Assembly (NCBI GenBank): GCA_030669465.1
Contig: DAOVDN010000026.1
Span: forward strand, 1-8,996
Direction: 5' to 3'
Length of the DNA stretch: 8,996 bases
From: Desulfobacterales bacterium
GTDB lineage: Bacteria; Desulfobacterota; Desulfobacteria; Desulfobacterales; ETH-SRB1
Part shown: piece after piece, positions 1 through 7,200 of the stretch
Layout of the letters: the number at the start of each line of letters is the position of its first letter
Numbering within the stretch: position 1 is the first letter of the stretch
Position numbers and translations under genes: made by a program
The notes under the pieces: model-generated
Seen by the model: only the letters and a program-made list of their open reading frames with translations
What the model was told of the DNA's origin: nothing
Database searches by the model: none

Positions 1-33
1 GCTGAAAGCTCAAAGCTGAAAGCTGAAAGCTGA
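1..33. repeat. Inverted copy of the heptamer array, cut by the window edge
   Basis: The plus strand here reads GCTGAAA, GCTCAAA, GCTGAAA, GCTGAAA and a partial GCTGA. These are reverse complements of the GCTTTCA/GCTTTGA type units found at 44-288. The orientation switches across a non-repeat spacer of about 10 nt (34-43). The inverted part continues past the left edge, so its length is unknown. Together the two parts could fold into a long imperfect hairpin. Confidence 0.85.
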
Positions 34-440
34 ATGATTCTAACCTTTGAGCTTTGAGCTTTGAGCTTTGAGCTTCCAGCTTTCATCTTTGACTTTTGAT
101 CTTTGACCTTTGAGCTTTCAACTTCTTGCTTTGAGCTTTGAACTTCTGGCTTTGAGCTTTGAGCTTCCAGCTTTGAGCTTTCAGCTTTGAGCTTTGAGCC
201 TTGAACTTCTTGCTTTGACCTTTGAGCTTTCAGCTTTGAGCTTTGAGCTCTTATCTTTGAGCTTTGAGCTTTGAGCTTTGAGCTTTTATTTTTATTAAAG
301 ACAATGCGAAAATATTCCCATAAGGCAAGGATGCATACTATACTGATAAATACGGCAAACAGAAAAGAGCCCCCTTTGCAAATCAGTAAAACAAGAAAGG
401 GGAGCGTCACAATACCTGTAATCCACCGTTTTAAATGCAT
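1..440 (-). CDS. cdsA: CdsA (phosphatidate cytidylyltransferase) N-terminus, partial, running into a heptamer repeat array
   Basis: CdsA is the inner-membrane enzyme that makes CDP-diacylglycerol from phosphatidate and CTP. The first 51 residues look like its N-terminus: a basic start (MHLKRWITG) and two hydrophobic segments at about 9-21 and 25-40, ending in the WEYFR motif typical after the second membrane span. The position right after uppS also fits. The ATG at 440-438 lies 5 nt after the uppS stop, with an AAGGTG ribosome site at 454-449. From about residue 53 the family sequence stops and the frame continues without a stop through 12 lysine/serine-rich heptapeptides (consensus SSKLKAQ) to the window edge, giving 146 codons. 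None of the catalytic C-terminal CDP-transferase motifs is seen. Either the gene is broken by the array, or it resumes in frame beyond the edge with an inserted loop; the window cannot decide. The identification is fairly sure; its integrity is unknown. Confidence 0.72.
   Translation of the reverse strand, partial: MHLKRWITGIVTLPFLVLLICKGGSFLFAVFISIVCILALWEYFRIVFNKNKSSKLKAQSSKIRAQSSKLKAQRSKQEVQGSKLKAESSKLEAQSSKPEVQSSKQEVESSKVKDQKSKMKAGSSKLKAQSSKVRIIQLSAFSFELS
44..288. repeat. Heptanucleotide tandem array, 35 units, no indels
   Basis: Thirty-five consecutive 7-nt units can be laid end to end with no insertion or deletion. The plus-strand consensus is GCTTTGA (minus strand TCAAAGC). About half the units are exact; the others carry substitutions such as ACTTCTT, GCTTCCA, GCTTTCA and TCTTTGA. 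The units ACTTCTT/ACTTCTG occur at array positions 12, 15 and 24, and other divergent units at 18 and 30, so several variants sit on a 3-unit (21-nt) spacing. The array lies inside the open frame of cdsA. Confidence 0.95.
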
Positions 441-445
441 ATGCT

Positions 446-1255
446 TTACACCTTGCCGAACCTGCGTTCACGGCGCTGATAATCTTTAAGAATATGCAAA
501 AACTCATCCTTCCCAAAGTCGGGCCACAAGGTATCTGTAACAAAAATTTCCGTGTATGCGATTTGCCATAGGAGAAAATTGCTTATGCGCATTTCCCCGC
601 TGGTTCTGATAAGCAGATCCGGATCAGGCATTCCTCTTGTATAAAGGTGATCAGATACAAGCTCTGCTGTTATTGAGTCAGGTATTGAATCAGGATCAAT
701 CTTGCCCTCCCTGGCCTTTATTGCGATCTCTTTAACCGCCTTGACTATCTCATCCCGCCCGCCATAGCTCAACGCAAGATTAAGGAGCATGCTGTTATTT
801 TCTTTTGTCAGAGTCATTGTTTCATGCAGCACTTTCCGGACATCTTCAGGAAGACGCTCTATCTGTCCGATTGCCTTTAAGCGAATATCGTTATCCATCA
901 TCTCTTTTTGTTCTGATTTAAGAAATTTTTTAAGGAGGGTCATAAGAGCTGCCACCTCTATCTCCGGCCGCTGCCAGTTTTCTGTGGAAAAGGCGTAGAG
1001 GGTCAGCATAGGAATTCCGATTTCACGGCAGGTCCGTACAATAATCCGAACAGCATCAGCGCCCTTTTCATGTCCTTTAATCCGATTAAGCAGGCGCTTT
1101 TTTGCCCATCGGCCGTTACCATCCATAATGATGGCAACATGAATGGGGAGCTGTGCGGTATCAAGATCGGTGAGAATGGAAAAAGATGCGCTAGAATTCA
1201 AGGATTTCTTTCTCTTTTTCTTTATAGATATCGTCGATAAGCTTGATACGCTCAT
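446..1255 (-). CDS. uppS: Isoprenyl (undecaprenyl) diphosphate synthase, cis-prenyltransferase
   Basis: This cytoplasmic enzyme condenses isopentenyl diphosphate onto farnesyl diphosphate to make undecaprenyl diphosphate, the lipid carrier for peptidoglycan and other envelope polymers. Signature motifs are present: HVAIIMDGNGRWA (39-51, with the catalytic Asp45), FSTENW (89-94), SYGGRDEI (163-170), DPDLLIRTSGEMRISNFL (211-228) and WPDF (244-247). The C-terminal RxxRRFG-like end is intact. With the ATG at 1255 the protein is 269 residues and carries a basic, serine-rich N-terminal extension of about 35 residues before the conserved core. The first 21 codons then overlap the end of frr (65 nt). 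A TTG at 1201-1199 would give a 251-residue protein closer to the usual length and an 11-nt overlap; neither start has a strong ribosome site. Function is certain, the start is not. Confidence 0.95.
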   Translation of the reverse strand: MSVSSLSTISIKKKRKKSLNSSASFSILTDLDTAQLPIHVAIIMDGNGRWAKKRLLNRIKGHEKGADAVRIIVRTCREIGIPMLTLYAFSTENWQRPEIEVAALMTLLKKFLKSEQKEMMDNDIRLKAIGQIERLPEDVRKVLHETMTLTKENNSMLLNLALSYGGRDEIVKAVKEIAIKAREGKIDPDSIPDSITAELVSDHLYTRGMPDPDLLIRTSGEMRISNFLLWQIAYTEIFVTDTLWPDFGKDEFLHILKDYQRRERRFGKV

Positions 1256-1748
1256 CCGTTATCTTCTGAACCTGGTCCTGTGCCTTGAAAGCATCATCTT
1301 CCGAAATGTCGCCATCCTTTTTTAAGCTTTTTAACAGCTCATTCGAATCACGCCTGATATTGCGCGCAGCAACCTTATGATCTTCGCACATCTTGCGTAC
1401 AATTTTGACAAGTTCTTTGCGCCTCTCTTCTGTAAGAGGAGGAATTGAGATGCGTATAATCTTTCCGTCATTTGAAGGAGTCAAACCTAAATCGGATTTC
1501 AATATCGCCTTTTCAATCTCCTTGATTACAGTAACATCCCAGGGCTGTATGTTGATAAGGCGGCTTTCAGGAACAGAGAGAGACGCCATCTGGTTAAGCG
1601 GGGTCAGACTGCCATAATAATCAACCAGTATGCCATCAAGAAGAGAAAGGGAAGCACGTCCGGTCCTGACTCTCTTTAATTCATCTTTAAGGGCGATTAT
1701 TGTCTTGCCCATCCGGTCTCTTGTTTCCTGATATGTGGATTCAATCAT
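1191..1748 (-). CDS. frr: Ribosome recycling factor
   Basis: RRF, together with EF-G, splits post-termination ribosomes from mRNA. The 185-residue length equals that of the E. coli protein. The sequence shows the family pattern: an N-terminal helix with LKRVRTGRAS (24-33), the ILVDYYGSLTPLNQMA strand region (40-55), INIQPWD (66-72), the PLTEERRKELVK helix start, AARNIRRD with the functional arginines, and a charged C-terminal helix ending KEKEKEILEF. The ATG at 1748 is preceded by AGGTGA (1760-1755) at 6-nt spacing. It lies 14 nt after the pyrH stop, so it is surely co-transcribed with pyrH. Its 3' end overlaps the upstream part of the uppS frame. Confidence 0.98.
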   Translation of the reverse strand: MIESTYQETRDRMGKTIIALKDELKRVRTGRASLSLLDGILVDYYGSLTPLNQMASLSVPESRLINIQPWDVTVIKEIEKAILKSDLGLTPSNDGKIIRISIPPLTEERRKELVKIVRKMCEDHKVAARNIRRDSNELLKSLKKDGDISEDDAFKAQDQVQKITDERIKLIDDIYKEKEKEILEF

Positions 1749-1762
1749 GGACTTTCACCTGT

Positions 1763-2479
1763 TCAACTGTTTATTCTGGTTCCAATCTCCTCTCCGCATA
1801 CAACCTTTCGTATATTTCCCCTCTTTTTAAGGTTAAAAATAGCGAGCGGGAGTTGATTATCCATGGCCAGAGAGATAGCCGTCATATCCATGGCTTTGAG
1901 CTGTTTTTCAAGCACCTCCATATAAGTGATCCTTTTTATAAACGTAGCATCTTTGTTGATAACAGGATCTGAATCATAGAGGCCGTCAACTTTGGTAGCC
2001 TTTAAAAGAATTTCCGCATGAATCTCCTGGGCCCTTAATACTGCAGCGGTATCTGTAGTAAAGTAGGGATTGCCGGTACCGGCTGCAAATATCACCACCC
2101 GTCCCTTTTCAAGATGGCGAACAGCTTTTCGGAGTATATATGGTTCAGCCACTTCATGCATTGATATAGCGGTCTGAACACGGGTCTGAATCCCTTTTTT
2201 CTCCAGAGCATCCTGCATGGCCAGACTGTTGATCACAGTGGCCAGCATCCCCATGTGGTCCGCAGAGACCCTGTCCATGCCATATGAAGCAGCGGCAATT
2301 CCCCTGAATATGTTGCCGCCGCCCACAACTATGGCTATCTGAACCCCAAGATCAAATATCGAGCGAACCTCTTCAGCTACATACTTTATCATATCAGAGC
2401 TGATTCCAAAGCTCTGATCACCCATCAGAGCTTCGCCGCTTAATTTTAACAAAATGCGTTTAAATCGAGGAAGCGTCAA
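1763..2479 (-). CDS. pyrH: UMP kinase
   Basis: PyrH phosphorylates UMP to UDP in the cytoplasm, feeding UTP and CTP synthesis. It is the bacterial amino-acid-kinase-fold enzyme, unrelated to eukaryotic UMP kinases. At 238 residues it is the usual size. Visible motifs are KLSGEAL (12-18), [10 protein letters not shown] (51-60), [12 protein letters not shown] (73-84), [15 protein letters not shown] (132-146) and [12 protein letters not shown] (161-172), all typical of the family and its nucleotide pockets. The start must be TTG at 2479-2477: the frame is closed by the tsf stop TAA only 3 nt upstream, and the next residues ([17 protein letters not shown]) match the normal PyrH N-terminus. A purine-rich AGGGGA lies at 2495-2490 inside the end of tsf, about 10 nt before the TTG. 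The weak start and tight spacing suggest translation coupled to tsf. Confidence 0.97.
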   Translation of the reverse strand: MTLPRFKRILLKLSGEALMGDQSFGISSDMIKYVAEEVRSIFDLGVQIAIVVGGGNIFRGIAAASYGMDRVSADHMGMLATVINSLAMQDALEKKGIQTRVQTAISMHEVAEPYILRKAVRHLEKGRVVIFAAGTGNPYFTTDTAAVLRAQEIHAEILLKATKVDGLYDSDPVINKDATFIKRITYMEVLEKQLKAMDMTAISLAMDNQLPLAIFNLKKRGNIRKVVCGEEIGTRINS

Positions 2480-2482
2480 GGA

Positions 2483-3082
2483 TTAGGATTCCCCTATCTG
2501 AAACCTTGCAAAACGTTTAATTGTAATGTTTTCACCTATTTTTGCGATCAGTTCATTTAAAAGATCAGCGATAGTCAAATTGGGATCACGTACGTACATC
2601 TGGTTCAACAGGCAGTTTTCCTTGAAATATTTGTTCAGTTTCCCCTCTGCTATCTTGTCTATTATCTTTTCAGGTTTGCCCGTTTCCAGGGCCTGGGCGC
2701 GATAGATTTCCTTTTCCTTATTGATTATCTCTTCAGGAACATCCGAAGGCGTAATTCCCACAGGATTTGTAGCCGCAATATGCATTGCAATATTTTTTAC
2801 AAATTCCTTAAAATCATCACTATTTGCAACAAAATCAGTCTCACAATCAACTTCAACCAGCACGCCAAGTTTGCTGCCCGTATGAATATAGGCCTGCACC
2901 ACTCCTTCTTTCATTGCTCTCCCGGCTCTCTTTGCGGCTGTTGCCAGACCTTTTTTTCTTAAAAAATCAACTGATTTATTTATATCACCATCGCACTCAG
3001 AAAGCGCTTCTTTACAATCCATGATTCCGGCCCCGGTCTTTTCCCGAAGCTGTTTAACCATTTGGGCACTAATTGTTGCCAT
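2483..3082 (-). CDS. tsf: Elongation factor Ts, short form
   Basis: EF-Ts releases GDP from EF-Tu so that EF-Tu can be recharged with GTP. The N-terminal UBA-like domain (ISAQMVKQLREKTGAGIMDCKEAL) and the TDFVA motif of the EF-Tu contact region are clear. At 199 residues the protein is much shorter than the 283-residue E. coli form and resembles the short type known from Thermus and many other bacteria, which has a reduced core domain. Two ATGs are adjacent, at 3085 and 3082. The second is preferred: the AGGAG site (3094-3090) then has 7-nt instead of 4-nt spacing, and the protein starts MATISAQ as in most family members. If the first is used, its A is shared with the rpsB stop (TAATG). Frame and function are certain. 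Confidence 0.97.
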   Translation of the reverse strand: MATISAQMVKQLREKTGAGIMDCKEALSECDGDINKSVDFLRKKGLATAAKRAGRAMKEGVVQAYIHTGSKLGVLVEVDCETDFVANSDDFKEFVKNIAMHIAATNPVGITPSDVPEEIINKEKEIYRAQALETGKPEKIIDKIAEGKLNKYFKENCLLNQMYVRDPNLTIADLLNELIAKIGENITIKRFARFQIGES

Positions 3083-3084
3083 CA

Positions 3085-4008
3085 TTATTCTCCTGTATCT
3101 TCTACTTTAGTTTCTGCAGATTCTTCACTTTCAGAATTACCAGAAACATCTGATTGGCCAGAAACATCTGATTGGTTAGTTTCTCTCTTTATTATTTCCA
3201 CAACAGGACCTTCTGAACCGTCTGAAATAACCTTTCTTTCGCCGGGTTTCAATTCTGCGCCGGCAGATTCAATCTCGGATACTTCTTCCACCTTTTTGTC
3301 GGCCTCAGCCTGCTGTTTCTCAAGCATACGCTCTTTTCCATCTAGACAGGCATCAGCAATTCTTGATGAAATAAGCCGTATTGCACGTATGGCATCATCA
3401 TTGCCAGGTATTATATAATCGATCTCATCAGGATTACAATTGGTATCAACAATAGCAATAATTGGTATACCGAGCCGTCTACCCTCACGAACAGCGATTG
3501 CCTCGTTTTTGGGATCAACAATAAACATAGCACCGGGAAGCCCGTTCATTGTGCGGATTCCGCCAAGATTATTGTCGAGTTTCACTCGTTCCTTTTCGAG
3601 CTTCAACCTCTCTTTTTTTGGAAAAAGGTTGATTGATCCGTCATTCTTTATGTTATTGAGATAGTTAAGACGGTCTATACTCTGTTTTATAGTCTGAAAA
3701 TTTGTCAACATCCCGCCTAACCACCTGTTATGAATGTAAAACATCTCGCATCGATTAGCCTCTTCATAAATAGACTCGCGAGCCTGCTTCTTGGTGCCGA
3801 CGAAAAGGACCGACTCACCATTCGCAACTATGTCGGCCACAAAATCATATGCTGTTTTAAACATGCGAACGGTTTTCTGAAGATCAATTATATAGATACC
3901 GTTCCTTGCCCCAAAGATATATTGTTTCATCTTGGGGTTCCAGCGTTTTGTCTGATGACCAAAATGTACTCCGGCTTCAAGGAGTTCTTTCATTGTAATA
4001 TAAGCCAT
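3085..4008 (-). CDS. rpsB: 30S ribosomal protein S2 with a long acidic C-terminal tail
   Basis: S2 is a late-assembling protein of the small ribosomal subunit that contacts S1 and 16S rRNA. The core is typical: [22 protein letters not shown] at the start, IYIIDLQKT (38-46), [10 protein letters not shown] (67-76), [12 protein letters not shown] (93-104), LPGAMFIVD (157-165), [14 protein letters not shown] (181-194) and [13 protein letters not shown] (198-210). The family core ends near residue 225. Here about 80 more residues follow, rich in Glu, Ser and Asp, giving 307 instead of the usual 240-260. The tail contains QSDVSG twice in tandem (279-290), encoded by a perfect 18-bp duplication. The ATG has a good AGGGAG ribosome site (4020-4015) at 6-nt spacing. 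It heads the rpsB-tsf-pyrH-frr-uppS-cdsA cluster. Confidence 0.98.
   Translation of the reverse strand: MAYITMKELLEAGVHFGHQTKRWNPKMKQYIFGARNGIYIIDLQKTVRMFKTAYDFVADIVANGESVLFVGTKKQARESIYEEANRCEMFYIHNRWLGGMLTNFQTIKQSIDRLNYLNNIKNDGSINLFPKKERLKLEKERVKLDNNLGGIRTMNGLPGAMFIVDPKNEAIAVREGRRLGIPIIAIVDTNCNPDEIDYIIPGNDDAIRAIRLISSRIADACLDGKERMLEKQQAEADKKVEEVSEIESAGAELKPGERKVISDGSEGPVVEIIKRETNQSDVSGQSDVSGNSESEESAETKVEDTGE
3090..3094 (-). promoter_or_regulatory. Ribosome binding site of tsf, inside the end of rpsB
   Basis: AGGAG on the minus strand overlaps the last codons of rpsB. It is 4 nt from the ATG that shares a base with the rpsB stop and 7 nt from the next ATG, which favours the second as the main start. 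Its position implies that rpsB translation and tsf initiation are coupled. Confidence 0.75.
3140..3175. repeat. Perfect 18-bp tandem duplication in the rpsB tail
   Basis: CCAGAAACATCTGATTGG occurs at 3140-3157 and again, identically, at 3158-3175. It encodes the two QSDVSG copies of the S2 tail. Identity with no synonymous change indicates a recent duplication by replication slippage. The length is a multiple of three, so the frame is kept. Confidence 0.95.
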
Positions 4009-4120
4009 TGTTTTCTCCCTTCATGGTTTTTTTCCTTCGCCTTTATCAATCCCGCTTCCGACTTTCAATGAAAGCACCAGGAATCAGGTCCAAAGACGTG
4101 TGAATTATTTCAAACCAGTT
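4009..4120 (-). other. rpsB leader region
   Basis: This non-coding stretch lies between the candidate promoter and rpsB. It contains a small palindrome CTTTCAATGAAAG (4062-4074) and the rpsB ribosome site. In several proteobacteria S2 represses its own operon through the rpsB leader; I could not recognise a conserved leader structure here, so regulation is only a possibility. An out-of-frame ATG at 4024-4022 opens a 15-codon frame that overlaps the rpsB start and looks fortuitous. Confidence 0.3.
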
Positions 4121-4149
4121 TTTGTAACAAATTAAATATAGCTTCGCAA
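4121..4149 (-). promoter_or_regulatory. Possible sigma-70 type promoter for the rpsB cluster
   Basis: The minus strand has TTGCGA (4149-4144), a 17-nt AT-rich spacer and TACAAA (4126-4121). Each box matches the consensus at four of six positions. It would give an untranslated leader of about 100 nt before rpsB. The spacing is ideal but the boxes are weak, so this is a candidate only. Confidence 0.35.
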
Positions 4150-4202
4150 CTATTTTTTTATTGTATCCGTTCACACTTTTTTTCATCCGATTCTAAAGTT
4201 TG

Positions 4203-4240
4203 TCACGGACGGAGTATTCCATTACTCCATCACTCCGTGA
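4203..4240 (-). terminator. Stem-loop after carB, lacking a U-tract
   Basis: TCACGGA (4203-4209) pairs with TCCGTGA (4234-4240), and inside it GGAGTA (4211-4216) pairs with TACTCC (4223-4228). An alternative fold pairs ACGGAGT (4209-4215) with ACTCCGT (4232-4238). It begins 12 nt past the carB stop codon. No run of U follows on the minus strand (it continues CAAACTTTAG), so it is not a standard intrinsic terminator; it may protect the 3' end or be a by-product of the octamer repeats that make up part of it (4217-4240). Confidence 0.35.
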
Positions 4241-4251
4241 ACGGTTACTTT

Positions 4252-7200
4252 TTACTTAATATCCTTGTGGTAACTCTGCAGAGACTTAACACTGGTATGT
4301 CCTTTTCTTCGCGCTTTGATTCCTCTGGCGGCGGCCAGTGCGGCGGCTGCTGTCGTAATATTCAATACTTTGTAATTGATCGCTGCTTTACGGATGTATG
4401 AATCGTCCTCCTGGCTTTCCTTTCCGCTGGGTGTGTTGATGACAAGTTGAATTTCTTCGTTTTTGATTGCATCAACAATGTTGGGTCGGCCATATCCTAA
4501 CTTGCGGATCGGTTCGGAATCGATGCCGTGTTCTGCCAAAAAGAGATGCGTCCCTTTTGTTGCCAGAATTTTAAAACCAAGCTCCCTGAAAAGCCTGGCC
4601 GGTTCCAGGACGCTTGGCTTATCCTTATCGGCTATAGTGATTAATACGGCTCCATCAAGCGGCAGTGATAGCCGGGTCGCCTCCTGGGATTTAAAAAAAG
4701 CCAGACCAAAGGAATCCGCCAGTCCTAAAACCTCGCCTGTTGACCTCATCTCAGGTCCCAGGAGCGGGTCTACCTCGGGGAACATGTTAAACGGAAAGAC
4801 TGCCTCCTTGACGCCAAAGTGAGGGATCGATTTCAGCTCGAGGCCGAGATCCGGAAGTTTTTTTCCCAGCATGATCTGCGTGGCAAGCCGCGCCATGGAG
4901 ATATTGCAAACCTTGGAGACTATGGGCACGGTGCGCGAGGCTCTCGGATTTGCTTCTAAGATGTAAACTGTGTCGTTGGCGATTGCGTACTGGATATTCA
5001 TCAAGCCGACTACATTGAGTTCGATAGCAATATTTCTGGTGTATTCATAAATAGTTTCGATGTGTTTTGGAGGAATGCTGACCGGTGGGATTACGCAGGC
5101 TGAGTCGCCTGAATGCACTCCGGCCAGTTCTACGTGCTCCATTACAGCAGGCACAAAGGCATCGGTTCCGTCGGCAATTGCGTCTGCTTCAGCTTCGATG
5201 GCGTTTTCCAGGAATTTGTCGATTAAAATAGGCCGTTCGGGTGAGACATTTACGGCAGCAGCCATGTAGTGTTCCAGCATTTCTTCATCCAAAACAATCT
5301 CCATAGCGCGTCCACCAAGAACATAAGATGGACGAACCATCAGAGGATATCCGATCTTTGCGGCAATTTTCAGGGCATCCTCTAACGTGCCGGCCATGCC
5401 TGACTTTGGTTGAGGAATTCCCAGTTTTTGCATCAACTTGCGGAAGCGGTCGCGATCCTCTGCCAGATCTATGGCATCCGGAGATGTTCCCAGGATATTA
5501 ACACCGGCTTCGGCAAGCTCTCTGGCGATGTTCAGGGGGGTCTGTCCGCCGAACTGGACAATGACGCCATCCGGTTTTTCCTTTTTGTAAATACTCAGGA
5601 CGTCTTCGACGGTCAGCGGCTCAAAATAAAGCTTATCTGATGTGTCATAATCTGTTGAGACCGTTTCAGGATTGCAGTTGACCATGATGGATTCATATCC
5701 TGCATCACGGATGGCGAATGCAGCATGCACGCAGCAATAGTCGAATTCAATTCCCTGCCCGATTCTATTCGGTCCTCCACCAAGGATCATAATTTTTTTT
5801 CGGCCGCTTACCTCCACTTTATCCGGAGCATTGTAGGTCGAGTAGTAATAGCCGGCATTTTCCACACCGCTGACAGGAACAGAATTCCAGGTCTCGTTTA
5901 TGCCGAGCGAAATGCGCTTTTCGCGAATATCTTTTTCTGAAATGTTGAGAAGCTGTGCCAGATACTTATCCGCAAAACCGTCTTTCTTAGCCCGTGCCAG
6001 CAGCTCATCGGGAAGCATTAGACCTTTGTATTTTAGAATTTCTTCTTCCAGTTCTACCAGGTCCTTCATCTGCTCTATGAACCATGGCTTGATGTGAGTT
6101 TTTTTATAAAGCGTCGGGACGTCGGCTCCCTTGCGCAGCGCTTCATACATAAGAAACTGGCGCTCGCTCGTTGGTGTGTCTAACATATTCATCAATTCAT
6201 CCATGGATTTTTTGTTGAAATCCATGGCAAAGCCGAGGCCGTAGCGATTGATCTCAAGCGAACGGACAGCTTTCTGCAAAGCTTCTTTGTAATTTTTGCC
6301 GATACTCATGACCTCGCCAACGGCGCGCATCTGTGTGCCAAGCCTGTCCTCGACCCCCTCAAATTTTTCAAAGGCCCACCTGGGAAATTTTACGACAACG
6401 TAATCGCCGGAAGGGCTGTATTTTTCGAGTGTTCCATCCCGCCAGTACGGAATTTCATCCATTGTCATTCCGCCGGCCAGAAGTGAAGAAATAAATGCAA
6501 TCGGAAATCCTGTTGCCTTTGATGCCAGGGCTGACGAACGCGATGTCCGTGGATTGATTTCGATGACCACCACACGTCCTGTTTTCGGATCATGTGCGAA
6601 CTGGATATTTGTTCCTCCGATAACCTCAATAGCTTCCACAATATCGTAAGAGTATTTCTGAAGGCGTTTCTGCAGCTTATGATCGATAGTCAGCATAGGC
6701 GCCGTACAAAAGGAATCGCCTGTGTGAATGCCCATGGCATCGACATTTTCGATAAAACAAACAGTGATCATCCGGTTTTTGGCATCACGGACGACTTCCA
6801 GCTCGAGCTCTTCCCAACCAAGGACTGATTCTTCTATCAGGACCTGATTAACAAGACTCGCAGATAGGCCGCGAGCAGCTATGGTACGAAGCTCCTCAAC
6901 GTTGTAGACCAGGCCGCCGCCTGTTCCTCCCATTGTATATGCCGGACGGACCACAACAGGATAGCCCAGTTTTTCCGCTACCTTTTCCGCATCCTCGACA
7001 GTGTTTACTGTCTGACCCCTCGGCATATCAATTCCGAGTCGTTTCATGGTTTCCTTAAATGCTGTTCTGTCTTCTCCGCGCTTGATGGCATCGATGCTGA
7101 CACCCATGACACGCACGCCGTATTTTTTCAGGACGCCGGAGTTTGCCAGCTCGCACGACAGATTCAGAGCTGACTGGCCGCCAAGGTTGGGCAGCAATGC

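Noticed and set aside
1..290. CRISPR array or minisatellite with spacers
   Set aside because: The 7-nt units are directly contiguous, with no unique spacers of 25-45 nt, no long direct repeat and no cas gene.
271..543. Small open frames on either strand across the uppS/cdsA junction
   Set aside because: They overlap the well-supported ends of uppS and cdsA in other frames and show no family signature or convincing ribosome site.
4022..4024. Upstream ATG giving a 15-codon leader peptide before rpsB
   Set aside because: It has no ribosome site of its own, overlaps the rpsB start out of frame and encodes nothing resembling a known attenuator peptide.
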